DNA from: Xanthomonas arboricola pv. juglandis | GTDB taxonomy: Bacteria; Pseudomonadota; Gammaproteobacteria; Xanthomonadales; Xanthomonadaceae | Length of the DNA: 64,000 bases | Reading direction: 5' to 3' | NCBI RefSeq assembly: GCF_001013475.1 | Contig: NZ_JZEF01000001.1 | Location: forward strand, 783,472-847,471 | Shown: in pieces, positions 26,205 through 34,935 of the stretch | How the letters are laid out: every line of letters starts with the position of its first letter | How positions within the stretch are numbered: position 1 is the first letter of the stretch | The notes under the pieces: model-generated | Seen by the model: only the letters and a program-made list of their open reading frames with translations | Databases searched by the model: none | Told to the model about the DNA's origin: nothing | Program-made: the position numbers and the translations under genes

Positions 26205-27614
26205 TCACTGCGCTTTTGCCCGCGCTTGGAAGGCAAGCGCAACCGCTGAAGCCATATCCTTGGGGCTTAGTTCCAAAAGCTGGGTGACCACTGCGTCTAC
26301 GTTGGCACCTGCACCACCTTGGCGTTCGAGCTGTTCGAGCTTCTTGCCCAACGCGACAGGATCCGGGTTGAAGTAGCGCATGAAGGTCTTTAAGTCCTTA
26401 TGCCCCGAGATCCTGGCCGCTTCCGCTGGGTTGAGGTGATGTCCCATCTCTGTGATGCGCGTATGGCGCAGATCGTGCATGCGCGCAGTCAGGATCTCTG
26501 GGTCACCGAGCTTCTCGGCTATCTGCCCACGGACGCGATCCCAGGCCTGAGTGACGGTGTCTGCCCGAATGCGCTTGCCGCGCGAGGTCACAAAGACGGG
26601 TCCTTTCTTCGTTTCGCTGGCTTCAAAGCGGGCTGCGATCAAGGCCATCGGCTCTGACGTCAACGGGATCACGCGCTCGTTGTATTTGCCATTCTTGGCC
26701 TTGGTCTCGCGAAGTCGCGCGGTCTTCTTCTTGAAGTTGATGTCCGCCCAATCGAGCTTGACGCACTCCGAGCGGCGGGCTGCCGTCATGCGAGCAAAAC
26801 GGATGACATCGGCCGTTGCCGGGTCGGTCCGCCCAGCATCAAGCTGCGCAACGATGGCGTTCCATTCCTCCTCGGTGAGCGTCCGGTCGCGCGCGTCATC
26901 CGAATTGAGCGATTTCAAGCTCTTGATCGGCGAGCGCAGATCAATCTGCCAGTTTTCGTGGGCAATCCGGAAGAGGTTTCGGATCGTGGTCAGGGCTCGC
27001 TTTTTGCTGCCCTGGGCCATAGGGAGCGTGGTGCCGTCTCGCTTGACCTTGATGTAGGCGTTCACGAACGAGCCGGCATGGCGCCCCAAGAAGTCATCCT
27101 GAGTCAAATCCTTGGCCAGCTTGCGGGTGAGGTGGGGCAGGCCGGTCTGGCTCAACCCAAGGCCTTTGCCACCTCCCAAGAAGAGATAGGCATTGGATTG
27201 GTCGGTCCTGACCGACGCGTGCTTGATGAGCCCATCATCGATCTCTTGGACAAACCGGCGCAAAAGATCCCCAAAGGTCCAGGCCTCTGCCGTGTGCGCG
27301 TAGGGCGTTTGCCGAAGCTCCAAGGAGGCGTGTTCTCGGCGGACATAGGCCTCGGCCATGAGCCGAGCAGCATCAATGTGATGCTCGGTATTCGGGGACG
27401 CCTTCGGGTCGATGGGGTAGCGCACCAGCGGGAACTTCAAGGCTTGCCCGTTGAGGGACCTTCGGATGCGCGCCTCCCACCTGAGTTGCCCATCCGTCCT
27501 GAGCGTCACGCCCGCCACCGAGCTAACGGCCTGGGAGGCCTTGATGCCGCGTGGGAGCGTGCCGCTGAAGGTCTTGGTGCGCCCAGGCTTGGCGGCTGTT
27601 TTGGCTTTGCTCAC
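26205..27614 (-). CDS. int: Tyrosine recombinase / integrase of the island
   Basis: 469 aa. C-terminal catalytic domain with Arg in RMTAARRSECVKLDW, the box HDLRHTRITEMGH (His-x2-Arg), and SGHKDLKTFMRYFNPDP containing the nucleophile Tyr. The middle (about 140-250) is the core-binding domain; the N-terminus contains WEARIRRS. It converges with the helicase gene, 19 bp apart, and starts 29 bp from tRNA-Arg, the likely attachment site. It lies on the 5' side of that tRNA, which is unusual (see att repeat). No excisionase gene was recognised. Confidence 0.9.
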   Translation of the reverse strand: MSKAKTAAKPGRTKTFSGTLPRGIKASQAVSSVAGVTLRTDGQLRWEARIRRSLNGQALKFPLVRYPIDPKASPNTEHHIDAARLMAEAYVRREHASLELRQTPYAHTAEAWTFGDLLRRFVQEIDDGLIKHASVRTDQSNAYLFLGGGKGLGLSQTGLPHLTRKLAKDLTQDDFLGRHAGSFVNAYIKVKRDGTTLPMAQGSKKRALTTIRNLFRIAHENWQIDLRSPIKSLKSLNSDDARDRTLTEEEWNAIVAQLDAGRTDPATADVIRFARMTAARRSECVKLDWADINFKKKTARLRETKAKNGKYNERVIPLTSEPMALIAARFEASETKKGPVFVTSRGKRIRADTVTQAWDRVRGQIAEKLGDPEILTARMHDLRHTRITEMGHHLNPAEAARISGHKDLKTFMRYFNPDPVALGKKLEQLERQGGAGANVDAVVTQLLELSPKDMASAVALAFQARAKAQ

Positions 27615-27643
27615 TTAGCGTCTCCCTGTATCCTTAGACAGAT

Positions 27644-27720
27644 GGCCCCGTGGCACAATTGGATAGCGCGCGTCCCTCCTAAGGACGAGGTTGCTGGTTC
27701 GAACCCAGCCGGGGTCACCA
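27644..27720 (+). tRNA. tRNA-Arg, anticodon CCU
   Basis: 77 nt with encoded CCA. Acceptor stem GGCCCCG/CGGGGTC (one G-U), D loop CAATTGGATA, anticodon stem CGTCC/GGACG with loop CTCCTAA (anticodon CCT in DNA), T stem GCTGG/CCAGC with loop TTCGAAC. All arms pair. It flanks the integrase gene and is the probable attachment site of the island. Confidence 0.93.
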
Positions 27721-27830
27721 CTTTTTTGACAATCGGCATGACTAGGCCTGTCGTTACCACAGACTTGCCACAGTCAGGCTAGACTTCCACGCAAAGCCTT
27801 GTCCCGCTTGGGTCTTAGTCTAGCGACGTT

Positions 27831-27879
27831 GTCCCTCCTAAGGGGAAGGTCGCCCGTTCGAATCGGGCCGGGGTCACCA
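27831..27879 (+). repeat. Variant 3' half of tRNA-Arg(CCU): attachment-site scar
   Basis: From GTCCCTCCTAAGG onward this copies the tRNA from its anticodon loop, then diverges in the variable and T arms (CGCCCGTTCGAATCGGGC still forms a perfect T stem-loop) and ends in the identical CGGGGTCACCA. There is no 5' half. A diverged but foldable 3' half is what an element brings as its own attP arm or leaves behind as attR. It is 110 bp from the intact tRNA. Confidence 0.75.
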
Positions 27880-28328
27880 TGAATCAACGAATTAGCGCCG
27901 ATTTTCTTTTCGGGTCTTGCCAGATTTAGAGACATATCCACAGCCGACTGCCACAGTTGCCACAAGCGTGCTCGCGTGGCCGAAGTTGGCGATGAAGCGC
28001 TTCAATTCCCCTCGCGCCTTGCCTGCTGTAGCGGGGGGATTGGCCGCGTACCAATCCACGTACCACTCAAGGTAGACGCTCACCAGTGGCAGGCGCGCAA
28101 GGATGCGTACGCCATGCGTCAGCTCAGCTTCTTTCGCTGCTGGTATTTCTTCAGCCTCATGAGCGCCGAGGCGGCCGAGGCAGATGCGGTGAGGTACGCC
28201 GCTCTGGTGCCAGCGGAGGTAGGCACTTGCGCCTCGCAGAGGCTAACGAGCGAGTTAGCGCACCGCTCGTTACTTGACTTGCTGCGGTGCGGGCAAGCAG
28301 GCTCCGCTGCGTCTAAGGAAAGATGGAT
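27880..28328. other. Region after the tRNA scar: no firm gene, possible remnants
   Basis: 449 bp. On the minus strand a 63-codon frame (28083-27892) begins MSVYLEWYVDWYAANPPATA and has no recognised family; it could be a leftover of an element gene. On the plus strand a frame from 28113 reads MRQLSFFRCWYFFSLMSAEA but has no ribosome site. A hairpin GCTAAC/GTTAGC lies at about 28240-28260. I regard the stretch as island debris. Confidence 0.35.
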
Positions 28329-28559
28329 ATGCCCATGCGCGAAATTGATGGATGGACAGTTTCCGCCCATGTGGAGACGGATGAAAAGGGGAAGCCCGTG
28401 GCCGGAATTTTGAGCAGGCGCCTCGAAGGCCGGGCACGTCATATGCTTTGGCTGCGTGGCTTCAAATTTCGCAATGAACGTGAGGCGAGAGAACACGCTG
28501 AGCGTGTTATTACCAAGATCCGGGGCGTCACCGGTGAGGGCGTTCCGATACCTTCCTGA
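28329..28559 (+). CDS. Small hypothetical protein
   Basis: 76 aa from the ATG at 28329, chosen because AAGGAA ends 8 bp before it (ATGs at 28323 and 28335 are also in frame). Charged, soluble, no motif: DGWTVSAHVETDEKGKPVAG near the start and an Arg-rich middle (RRLEGRARHMLWLRGFKF). It looks like the small accessory proteins often found beside integrated elements; I cannot assign a function. It converges with pgaD, 76 bp away. Confidence 0.5.
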   Translation: MPMREIDGWTVSAHVETDEKGKPVAGILSRRLEGRARHMLWLRGFKFRNEREAREHAERVITKIRGVTGEGVPIPS

Positions 28560-28635
28560 CTAGCGCTTAGGGGCCAAGACCTGCCCGCGCAAAACAGGCC
28601 CTAGTTCGTTTGTCGTTGCGCAAACGCCACCTTTC

Positions 28636-29082
28636 TCACCCATGCCGCACAACCCGCACCCCCACCGGCCTTGCAAACTTATCCATCGCCACCGAGGAGA
28701 TGCGGCTGTGGCGCAGCAGGCTGCCGAGCTGTTCGGGGACACCCAGGCGTTGATCGACTTCCGGTTCGAGCACGGTGCGGCGGCGTTTGCGCTGGTCGGC
28801 CTTGGCGAAGCGGATGCGGTTGTACTCGGCCCAGCCGACGGTGGTGATGGCGCTCATCAGCGCGATCACCGGCAGGGCGCCCAGTGCGAACGGGTCCAGC
28901 GCGTTGTGCTTGAGGTACAGCTCCATATAGGCGCTGCGCAGGCCGAAGAACCAGGCGATGAGCGTTGCCAGTGGTGCCCACAGATAGAAGTAAACCATCC
29001 AGGCGCCGGCGGTGGCGGCGCCGTAGGCGAGCCGGCGCGAGCGGCCGAGGCGTTGCGGCAGGTTGATGATGGGCGGTGTCAT
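28636..29082 (-). CDS. pgaD: PgaD/HmsS, poly-GlcNAc synthase subunit
   Basis: 148 aa from the ATG at 29082 (GAGGAATCC before it). Two transmembrane segments, around AYGAATAGAWMVYFYLWAPL and ALGALPVIALMSAITTVGW, with a basic C-terminal tail. PgaD is the small inner-membrane partner of the glycosyltransferase PgaC; in E. coli both bind c-di-GMP and this switches on polymer synthesis. Its start overlaps the pgaC stop by 4 bp (ATGA). Last gene of the pgaABCD operon. The sequence is variable in this family, so the call leans on position. Confidence 0.82.
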   Translation of the reverse strand: MTPPIINLPQRLGRSRRLAYGAATAGAWMVYFYLWAPLATLIAWFFGLRSAYMELYLKHNALDPFALGALPVIALMSAITTVGWAEYNRIRFAKADQRKRRRTVLEPEVDQRLGVPEQLGSLLRHSRISSVAMDKFARPVGVRVVRHG

Positions 29083-30332
29083 TGGATTCCTCGGTCGGGG
29101 CTTTTCCAGCGGGCGCGTTTGCTGCGGCGCGCGAGCAGGGCACGGGGGAAGGCGATGACGGCAGTGAGCATGCCGATCATCCAGAAGGCGACCGGATACC
29201 AGATCACCCAGAAGAACTGGCGCGCCAGGCCTTTTTCGTAGCGGCGTTCGATCACCAGGCTGGTGGCGAACTGCATCAGGCACACCACCGCCAGCACCAG
29301 GCCATGCCAGCGCGGCAGGATGGTGTCGACGTACAGCGCAGGCGGCAGCGTGATGACTTTGCCGAGCAGCCACAGCACGATGATGAAGAGCATCGTGTAG
29401 GCCCAGGCCAGGCTGAGCGCGTATTCCAGCAGCACGCCCCACATGCGTCGGCTGCGCCAGGACAGCACGCGGCGGCCATGGCTCAGCAACACTTCCACAC
29501 CGCCGCGCGCCCAGCGCAGGCGCTGCATCCACAGGCCGCGGAAGGTCTCCGGCATCAGGATCCAGCACAGTGCGTTGGGTTCGTAGCGGATATCCCAGTC
29601 GTCGAGCTGCAGGCGCCAGGAAATGTCGATGTCTTCGGTGACCATGTTGTCGGACCAGAAGCCGACGTGATGCAGCGCCGACCGCCGGAACGCGCAGATC
29701 ACGCCCGACACGGTGAACAGCCGCCCGTAGACACGCTGCGCACGCTTGATCAAACCGACGATGGCGGAGAATTCGCCCACCTGCATGCGGCCCATCAGCG
29801 TGGTGCGGTTACGCACCCGGGGGTTGCCGGTGACACCGCCGACGCGCGGGCCGGAGATCAGGTGGCCGACCATCCAGCGGGTGGCATTCGGGTCCAGGAT
29901 GGCGTCGGCATCCACGCACACCAGATAGTCCGAGCGCGACGCCAGCGTGCCGACACGCAGCGCGTTGGCCTTGCCGTGATTCTGCTCCAGGTGCACCACG
30001 CGCAGGCGCGGATGCTGGTGGGTGAGGTCGTCGAGCGCTTGGGCGGTGTCGTCGCTGCTGCCATCGTTGATGGCGATGATCTCGAAGTCCGGGTAGTTCT
30101 GCGCACTCATCGCGGCGATGGTTTCGCCGACATGCTTGGCCTCGTTGTAGCAGGGCACCAGCAACGACACGAACGGCTCGCTGGCCAACGGTGGCGGCGA
30201 GGAGGGACCTGGCGTGCCGCGTTCGCGTCGCAGGTAGTAGTACGTGCCTCCGATCATCCAGAAGAACGCCATGATGATGGGATAGAAAAACGCGAAGTTG
30301 AACAGGGCGCCCAACAGGAGGCTGGTCGTCAT
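29079..30332 (-). CDS. pgaC: PgaC/HmsR, poly-beta-1,6-GlcNAc synthase
   Basis: 417 aa. N-terminal and C-terminal membrane segments flank a family-2 glycosyltransferase domain: SLLVPCYNEAKHV (UDP-sugar site, ~75), VCVDADAILDPNA (D-x-D metal site, ~157), VTEDIDISWRLQ (T-E-D catalytic base, ~260) and QRLRWARGG (Q-x2-R-W, ~290). This is the processive synthase signature. It makes poly-beta-1,6-N-acetylglucosamine from UDP-GlcNAc at the inner membrane. It lies 3 bp from pgaB. Confidence 0.93.
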   Translation of the reverse strand: MTTSLLLGALFNFAFFYPIIMAFFWMIGGTYYYLRRERGTPGPSSPPPLASEPFVSLLVPCYNEAKHVGETIAAMSAQNYPDFEIIAINDGSSDDTAQALDDLTHQHPRLRVVHLEQNHGKANALRVGTLASRSDYLVCVDADAILDPNATRWMVGHLISGPRVGGVTGNPRVRNRTTLMGRMQVGEFSAIVGLIKRAQRVYGRLFTVSGVICAFRRSALHHVGFWSDNMVTEDIDISWRLQLDDWDIRYEPNALCWILMPETFRGLWMQRLRWARGGVEVLLSHGRRVLSWRSRRMWGVLLEYALSLAWAYTMLFIIVLWLLGKVITLPPALYVDTILPRWHGLVLAVVCLMQFATSLVIERRYEKGLARQFFWVIWYPVAFWMIGMLTAVIAFPRALLARRSKRARWKSPDRGIQ

Positions 30333-30335
30333 CGG

Positions 30336-32234
30336 CTACCGCTCGATATATGGGAATTGCCGAGCCGACATGGCCTCGCGCGCTTCGGGAAGAGACGGGT
30401 GGCCGCCGATGAAATCGTCGGGGTAGTACGCCAGGTGGCGCACGCCCGCAGCCAGAAGCAACTTGCTGTGTTCGAGCAGCACGCCCTCCGGCAAGGGCTT
30501 GCCGGTGCGCCAATCCACGGTCTGTAGTTCGAAAATGGCGTTCTCGAAACCATGCGGCTTCTGGCCGACACGCTGCGCCAGCTGCTGCAGCCACCGCTGC
30601 GGGTCGTCGGCTTGCTCCATGTACGGCATCGCCATCAGCGCGGTGTAGTCGTAGGCCGAAGCAAACGCGTCCAGGCGCTGCGCGAACCAGGCTTCGCTAT
30701 GCGGCTGCAGCACTGGCTGCGCAAACAGGTTGCGCACGGTCACCAGCTTGGGGCGCCAGCGTTCGGCGGCTGCTTTCAGCTCCTGGGTGAAGCCGATCAG
30801 CTGCTGCGTGCGCGTGGCAGGATCGCCATTGCCGTAGGCAGGCACCTCGTCGTCGCGCAGATAGGCATCGTCGTGAAACAACAGGCCTTCGAAGTAGGTG
30901 TTGGCGGCCAGGTCTTCGTAGATGTCGGCGACCAGCTGATGCGTGCGCGGATTGCCCGGGTCCAGGCGCGGCACATCCTTCGGGTCCTTGCCGCGAATCT
31001 GCAGCGCCGCCTGTTGCTGTGCATCGGGCAGATGGAAGCCCAGCACCGGCAACCAAGCAAACACGCGCACGCCGGCACGGGTGCGCAGCTGCCAGGCCAC
31101 ACGCCCGAACAGATCCGCACGCATCGGCAGATGCCGGTTAGGGAAGTACAGCGCATCGGCTGCGCCATCGCCATCCGGGTCGGCGAAGGCCTGCAGGAAC
31201 ACATGGCTGGGGCCGATGTCCTTGATGCGCTGGACCAGGATGTCGAGGTTGCGTGCCAGCTGCGCCGGGTCCGGGTCGTAGACGTAATCCAGATCGATCT
31301 GGATCGCACGCAGGCCGTCGCGCGACAGATCGCGTCGCAGTTCGCCGGCCAGGTCGCGCACATCGGGATTGTTGAACAGCAACAGGCGGCCGAGGCTGGC
31401 CAGCGATTGCCCGTCCACGCGGTTGCGGCCCTGCTGGCCGATATCGGCTTCGTGCGAACGGCCTTCCAGGTCGAAGCTGAGCGTCATGCCCAGTTGCGCG
31501 GCAATGGCGTTGCTGGCGCGGTTGTAGGCGGCATACGGCCACACCATGGCGCGCGGCGGTTTGCCCAGATGCGCCACGATGGCGTCGCGGCTATGGCGCA
31601 GATCGGTCTGGATGCGCTGGCGATAATCCGCTTCGCTCTCGTAACCATTGCCCACCTCCCAACGACGGGTGACCGCTGCCGGGGTCTGATTGCCAAATGG
31701 ATTGCCGGGGATACCTTTGTGCAGATCGTCGCTGTGCGAGCCGACTTCGATCAGGCCGCTGTCCTGCATCTCGCGCAGTTGTGCCCAGGTGACGAAATCA
31801 TCGTGGGTGAAATCGCGATGGCCATAGGGCACCACCTGGCCGGCCGGCAATTCGACCCAACTAGTCACCGGCGCAACCAGCGCGGGATAGCCGTAGGCCT
31901 GCAATAACGGGAACACGCGCGTGTAGACGCTGCGCAAGCCGTCGTCGAAGGTCAGCAACACCGGCCTGGAGGGCAGGGCATGCTTGCCGGCACGTGCATC
32001 CAGCACCTGCTGCACGCTCACCGGGTGATAAGCGTGCGAGCGCAGCCAGTCCAGATGCGCGGCGAAGTTGTTGGTGGACACCGCATAACGATCGGGATCG
32101 CCCTTGGCGGCGACATCGTCGCGAACATCGTGGTAGCTGAGCACCAGCAGGCCCGCCTGCGCCGACGACGCGAACGTCATCAGCAGCAAGGCGACCAGCA
32201 GCAGCGGCAGGCGGATCAAGGCGTACCTCCCCAT
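30336..32234 (-). CDS. pgaB: PgaB/HmsF, poly-GlcNAc deacetylase
   Basis: 632 aa from the ATG at 32234, which gives a signal peptide (ALIRLPLLLVALLLMTFASS). Residues 30-300 are a polysaccharide deacetylase (NodB) domain: LVLSYHDV, VLLTFDDGLRS and GSHSDDLHK carry the metal-binding Asp and His residues. Residues 310-632 are the GHL13 hydrolase-like domain (YVYDPDPAQLARN, FHDDAYLRDDE). The enzyme partly de-N-acetylates the polymer in the periplasm, which is needed for export by PgaA. Its start lies 19 bp inside the pgaA 3' end. It has no lipobox, unlike E. coli PgaB. Confidence 0.92.
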   Translation of the reverse strand: MGRYALIRLPLLLVALLLMTFASSAQAGLLVLSYHDVRDDVAAKGDPDRYAVSTNNFAAHLDWLRSHAYHPVSVQQVLDARAGKHALPSRPVLLTFDDGLRSVYTRVFPLLQAYGYPALVAPVTSWVELPAGQVVPYGHRDFTHDDFVTWAQLREMQDSGLIEVGSHSDDLHKGIPGNPFGNQTPAAVTRRWEVGNGYESEADYRQRIQTDLRHSRDAIVAHLGKPPRAMVWPYAAYNRASNAIAAQLGMTLSFDLEGRSHEADIGQQGRNRVDGQSLASLGRLLLFNNPDVRDLAGELRRDLSRDGLRAIQIDLDYVYDPDPAQLARNLDILVQRIKDIGPSHVFLQAFADPDGDGAADALYFPNRHLPMRADLFGRVAWQLRTRAGVRVFAWLPVLGFHLPDAQQQAALQIRGKDPKDVPRLDPGNPRTHQLVADIYEDLAANTYFEGLLFHDDAYLRDDEVPAYGNGDPATRTQQLIGFTQELKAAAERWRPKLVTVRNLFAQPVLQPHSEAWFAQRLDAFASAYDYTALMAMPYMEQADDPQRWLQQLAQRVGQKPHGFENAIFELQTVDWRTGKPLPEGVLLEHSKLLLAAGVRHLAYYPDDFIGGHPSLPEAREAMSARQFPYIER

Positions 32235-34405
32235 CGGAAATCCAGGTCGAATCCAAGTTGTTGTTCGCGCTGGCCGTCGTAGACCGGGCGCGACCAGCTC
32301 ACGCCGTAGCTGAGCGCACTGCCGTCGCCCAGTGACCACAGGTGCCGGTAGGCCGCGCCGGGCACCCACTGACTGCCGAAGCCGGACTGATAGGTCGGCC
32401 CGACCGTGACCTCCAGCCGCTGCCGGAACGCGTAGTCGTAGCGACGCCAGCCGATCTGATCGATGCGCACGCCGGCCGCCACCGCAGAGCTGCGGCGCGG
32501 ATTGAAGTAATTGACGGCGCGCTCGTCTTCGGCGCGTCCGGCCGAAGCGGCGAGCAGGCCATCCAGCAGCACATGCGGGCTGGCCCACAGGCGTTGGCTG
32601 CCCGAAAGATCGAGTTGATCGCGCCGATTGCCGTCGCTGTAACGCAATTGACGTGCCTGCAGTTCCCAACGGCTTTCGTCGTTGGGTGTCCAGCGCAGGG
32701 CGGCACCGATACTGTCGCCGGTGATGCCGAAGCGGCGTGCCTGCAATGAGGCTTCCGGATCGCGCGTGCGCCAGGCGACGCTGCCGTACCAGGCATCGGA
32801 AAACCGCCAGCCGGCATCCAGTGCCCAGGCGGTGCCATCGCGATCGAAGTCGTCGAGCGCCCGTCCGCCGTACGCACTGACATCCAGGCGGTCGTAGCGG
32901 TAGTGGGTGCCCAGCCAGAAGCTGCGGTAACGCACGCGCGTGTCCTGGAAATCGGCCCAGTCGTCGCGTGCACGCAATCCCACGCGCCAGCGCTCGCCGA
33001 GCAGTGGCGATTCGGCTTCCAGCAGCGTGCTGCCGAAGTCGTTGCCGAGCGGCGAGGTGCTGTTGGTCAGGGTGTCGCTGTCGCTGCGGCCGCGCGCATG
33101 GCTGAGATGTACCTGCCAGCCGCGTTGACGTTCCAGCGAGGCACCAAGCCGCTGCAGGCCGGCATCATCCGGATATTCCTTGTGCAGCGGCGCAAAGGTC
33201 GCCTCGGCCAGATCCAGGCGATCCAGATCGCGCTGCGCTTCGACCACGCCACTGCGCGCCTGTTTCTGATGCGGATCCAGCGTCAATGCCAGTGCATTGC
33301 GTTGCAGCGCTGCGCTGGGGTGCCCGCGACGGAATTCGATCGAGGCCAGTGCCGCCTGCAGCTCTGCATTGTCGGGGCCGATGGCCACACGTTCGCGCAA
33401 CAGGGCGTCTGCGTCGCGATTGTGGTTAGCCGCCGAGCGTGCGGTGGCCAGGGCGATGTCTGCGCTGAAGCGATCCCAGTTTTCGTAGCCGCTGCTGGCG
33501 CCGTTGCGGCGCGGCCACGGCGCCTGCGTGGCCGCGAGTTTTTCGAACAGCGGCATCGCCAGGTCGAAGCGTTCCTGCTCGAGCAAGGCATAGCCCAGCA
33601 ACAGCTGCGTATTGAAGTCGTCGGGATTGTGCTGCAGGGCCTGCCGGAGCACGGCTTCGGCCTCGGCCGGGCGACGCAGGCCCATCAGCGAATCGCCGAC
33701 CGTCGGCAGCACATAGGCGGGAACCTCGATACCTTCCGCCTTCAACGCCTGATAGTTGGCCACGACATCGCGATGGCGCTGACGCTGGTTGAGTGCGACC
33801 AGGCTGTCCACGCGCAGCCGCGTGGCTTCCCATGTCAGCGTCGGCGGTGAGTCGCGTTCGATGCGGGCGACATTGACCAGGGCCTGATCGGTCTCCGCAT
33901 AGCGGTGCGCCGCATCGATGGGCTCGGCGCTGGCCCACCCGATCATGCGGGCGACGCGATCGTTCTCGATGCGCTCGCGCTCCTGCTGCGAGAACCAGTC
34001 CGGGTGCCGCCATACGGCCTCTGCCGCAAGCTGTGCGCTGCCGAGATCGCTCAGCGTGACCGCACGCATGGCATAGGCGCCGCGATCACGTGGGTTCGCA
34101 CGCAGTACGCGTTCGTAAATGGCCAAGGCATCTGCATAGCGTTGCTGACCGCGCAATTGCTCAGCCTGCTGCATGGGCGTGCGGGCGATGGAGGCGTCAG
34201 TCACCTTGCTCGGCCGCACTTCGCCGCCATGCGCCTGGGGCACACATGCAGCAATCAATGCGAGGCTGAGCAGAGGAGTGACCGCGCCCCTGCGGTCAGG
34301 ACAGCCGCGACGCACGTGATTGCGGCAATTGGGGGAGGAGGCGGTGCATTGGCGATCCAGGCGTATGACGACAGGCGATACTGCGTATGCCCACGTAAAG
34401 CTCAC
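32216..34405 (-). CDS. pgaA: PgaA/HmsH, poly-GlcNAc outer-membrane porin
   Basis: About 729 aa from the GTG at 34405; other in-frame non-ATG starts, such as the GTG in NHVRRGC, would place the signal-like segment PLLSLALIAACVPQA nearer the N-terminus, so the start is uncertain. Residues 75-450 are TPR-type helices (YADALAIYERVLRANPRDRG, LRQALQHNPDDFNTQLLLGYALLE). The C-terminal 280 residues form an outer-membrane barrel ending LGFDLDFRWGGTP. PgaA exports the deacetylated polymer. First gene of the operon; a perfect Clp-type site lies 48 bp upstream. Confidence 0.9.
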   Translation of the reverse strand: MSFTWAYAVSPVVIRLDRQCTASSPNCRNHVRRGCPDRRGAVTPLLSLALIAACVPQAHGGEVRPSKVTDASIARTPMQQAEQLRGQQRYADALAIYERVLRANPRDRGAYAMRAVTLSDLGSAQLAAEAVWRHPDWFSQQERERIENDRVARMIGWASAEPIDAAHRYAETDQALVNVARIERDSPPTLTWEATRLRVDSLVALNQRQRHRDVVANYQALKAEGIEVPAYVLPTVGDSLMGLRRPAEAEAVLRQALQHNPDDFNTQLLLGYALLEQERFDLAMPLFEKLAATQAPWPRRNGASSGYENWDRFSADIALATARSAANHNRDADALLRERVAIGPDNAELQAALASIEFRRGHPSAALQRNALALTLDPHQKQARSGVVEAQRDLDRLDLAEATFAPLHKEYPDDAGLQRLGASLERQRGWQVHLSHARGRSDSDTLTNSTSPLGNDFGSTLLEAESPLLGERWRVGLRARDDWADFQDTRVRYRSFWLGTHYRYDRLDVSAYGGRALDDFDRDGTAWALDAGWRFSDAWYGSVAWRTRDPEASLQARRFGITGDSIGAALRWTPNDESRWELQARQLRYSDGNRRDQLDLSGSQRLWASPHVLLDGLLAASAGRAEDERAVNYFNPRRSSAVAAGVRIDQIGWRRYDYAFRQRLEVTVGPTYQSGFGSQWVPGAAYRHLWSLGDGSALSYGVSWSRPVYDGQREQQLGFDLDFRWGGTP

Positions 34406-34452
34406 GTCATCACAAATTTAACGCGACCTTCATCGGATCAGCCCGCTGTAAA

Positions 34453-34468
34453 TGTGATTGATGTCACA
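34453..34468. promoter_or_regulatory. Clp/CRP-type operator near pgaA
   Basis: TGTGA-TTGATG-TCACA, a perfect match to the TGTGA-N6-TCACA consensus, 48 bp upstream of the pgaA GTG. In Xanthomonas the CRP-like protein Clp binds this consensus and is released by c-di-GMP. The close position could allow activation or repression of pgaA. Confidence 0.75.
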
Positions 34469-34730
34469 TAAATTATTCCTGGGAATCTGATGAAGCCAGC
34501 GGATCGGCTTTCAATTGGGCTGCTGGCCGCTGAGGTCTGGGCAGGCGGACACCACCCAACACGTACGAGCGACGGCAGATGCGTGGCAAGTGGAAGTGGC
34601 AGTCAGATATGCATTCAAAGTCATTGCTCCAATGACCTATGTTAGCGACACGTTGACGGACGTTCGCGGGAAGAGACGGAGACGGAATACTGCAGCGAGT
34701 CCGGGGACCAGATTTTTTGCCCACTTTTTA

Positions 34731-34746
34731 AGTGATATTCATCACA
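34731..34746. promoter_or_regulatory. Second Clp/CRP-type operator, fhaC side
   Basis: AGTGA-TATTCA-TCACA, one mismatch from TGTGA-N6-TCACA. It is about 190 bp upstream of the fhaC ATG and 263 bp from the pgaA-proximal site, a distance over which two bound dimers could act on either gene or loop. Confidence 0.6.
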
Positions 34747-34935
34747 TAATTGAAATGGGTCGGGTTTTTCTTACAGGGTGGCCCCTACATGGCGCGTTGA
34801 CCGGTTCTTCACGTTCCATCACAGTTGCGCCGCATTCGTTGTGCCCAAGGATTGCGTCGCCGTCTTGGTGGCCAGGCACAGCGGTGTGAGCGACGGCGCG
34901 CCAAGGCGCGGCCCGCCGCACAGGGGGCAGGACAG

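Larger units (their letters stand above)
17368..27720. mobile_element. Mobilisable genomic island ending at tRNA-Arg
   Basis: Groups oriT-like hairpins, MobQ relaxase, Abi_C protein, Hhe-like helicase and tyrosine integrase between an IS on the left and tRNA-Arg on the right. The right limit is supported by the integrase beside a tRNA and a second tRNA 3' half at 27831. The left limit is not defined: I found no matching tRNA 3' copy on the left, and the island may reach back to about 10.4 kb with the IrrE operon and the HEPN gene. Confidence 0.55.
34406..34935. other. Divergent control region between pgaA and fhaC
   Basis: 530 bp without a gene. It contains two Clp/CRP-type palindromes (34453-34468 and 34731-34746) and AT-rich stretches suited to promoters on both strands. 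The last ~130 bp before fhaC are GC-rich and open in an upstream frame, but that extension has no family resemblance. Confidence 0.6.

Noticed and set aside
28113..28413. A plus-strand frame starting MRQLSFFRCWYFF
   Set aside because: No ribosome site, it overlaps the better-supported small gene at 28329 in another frame, and no family is recognised.
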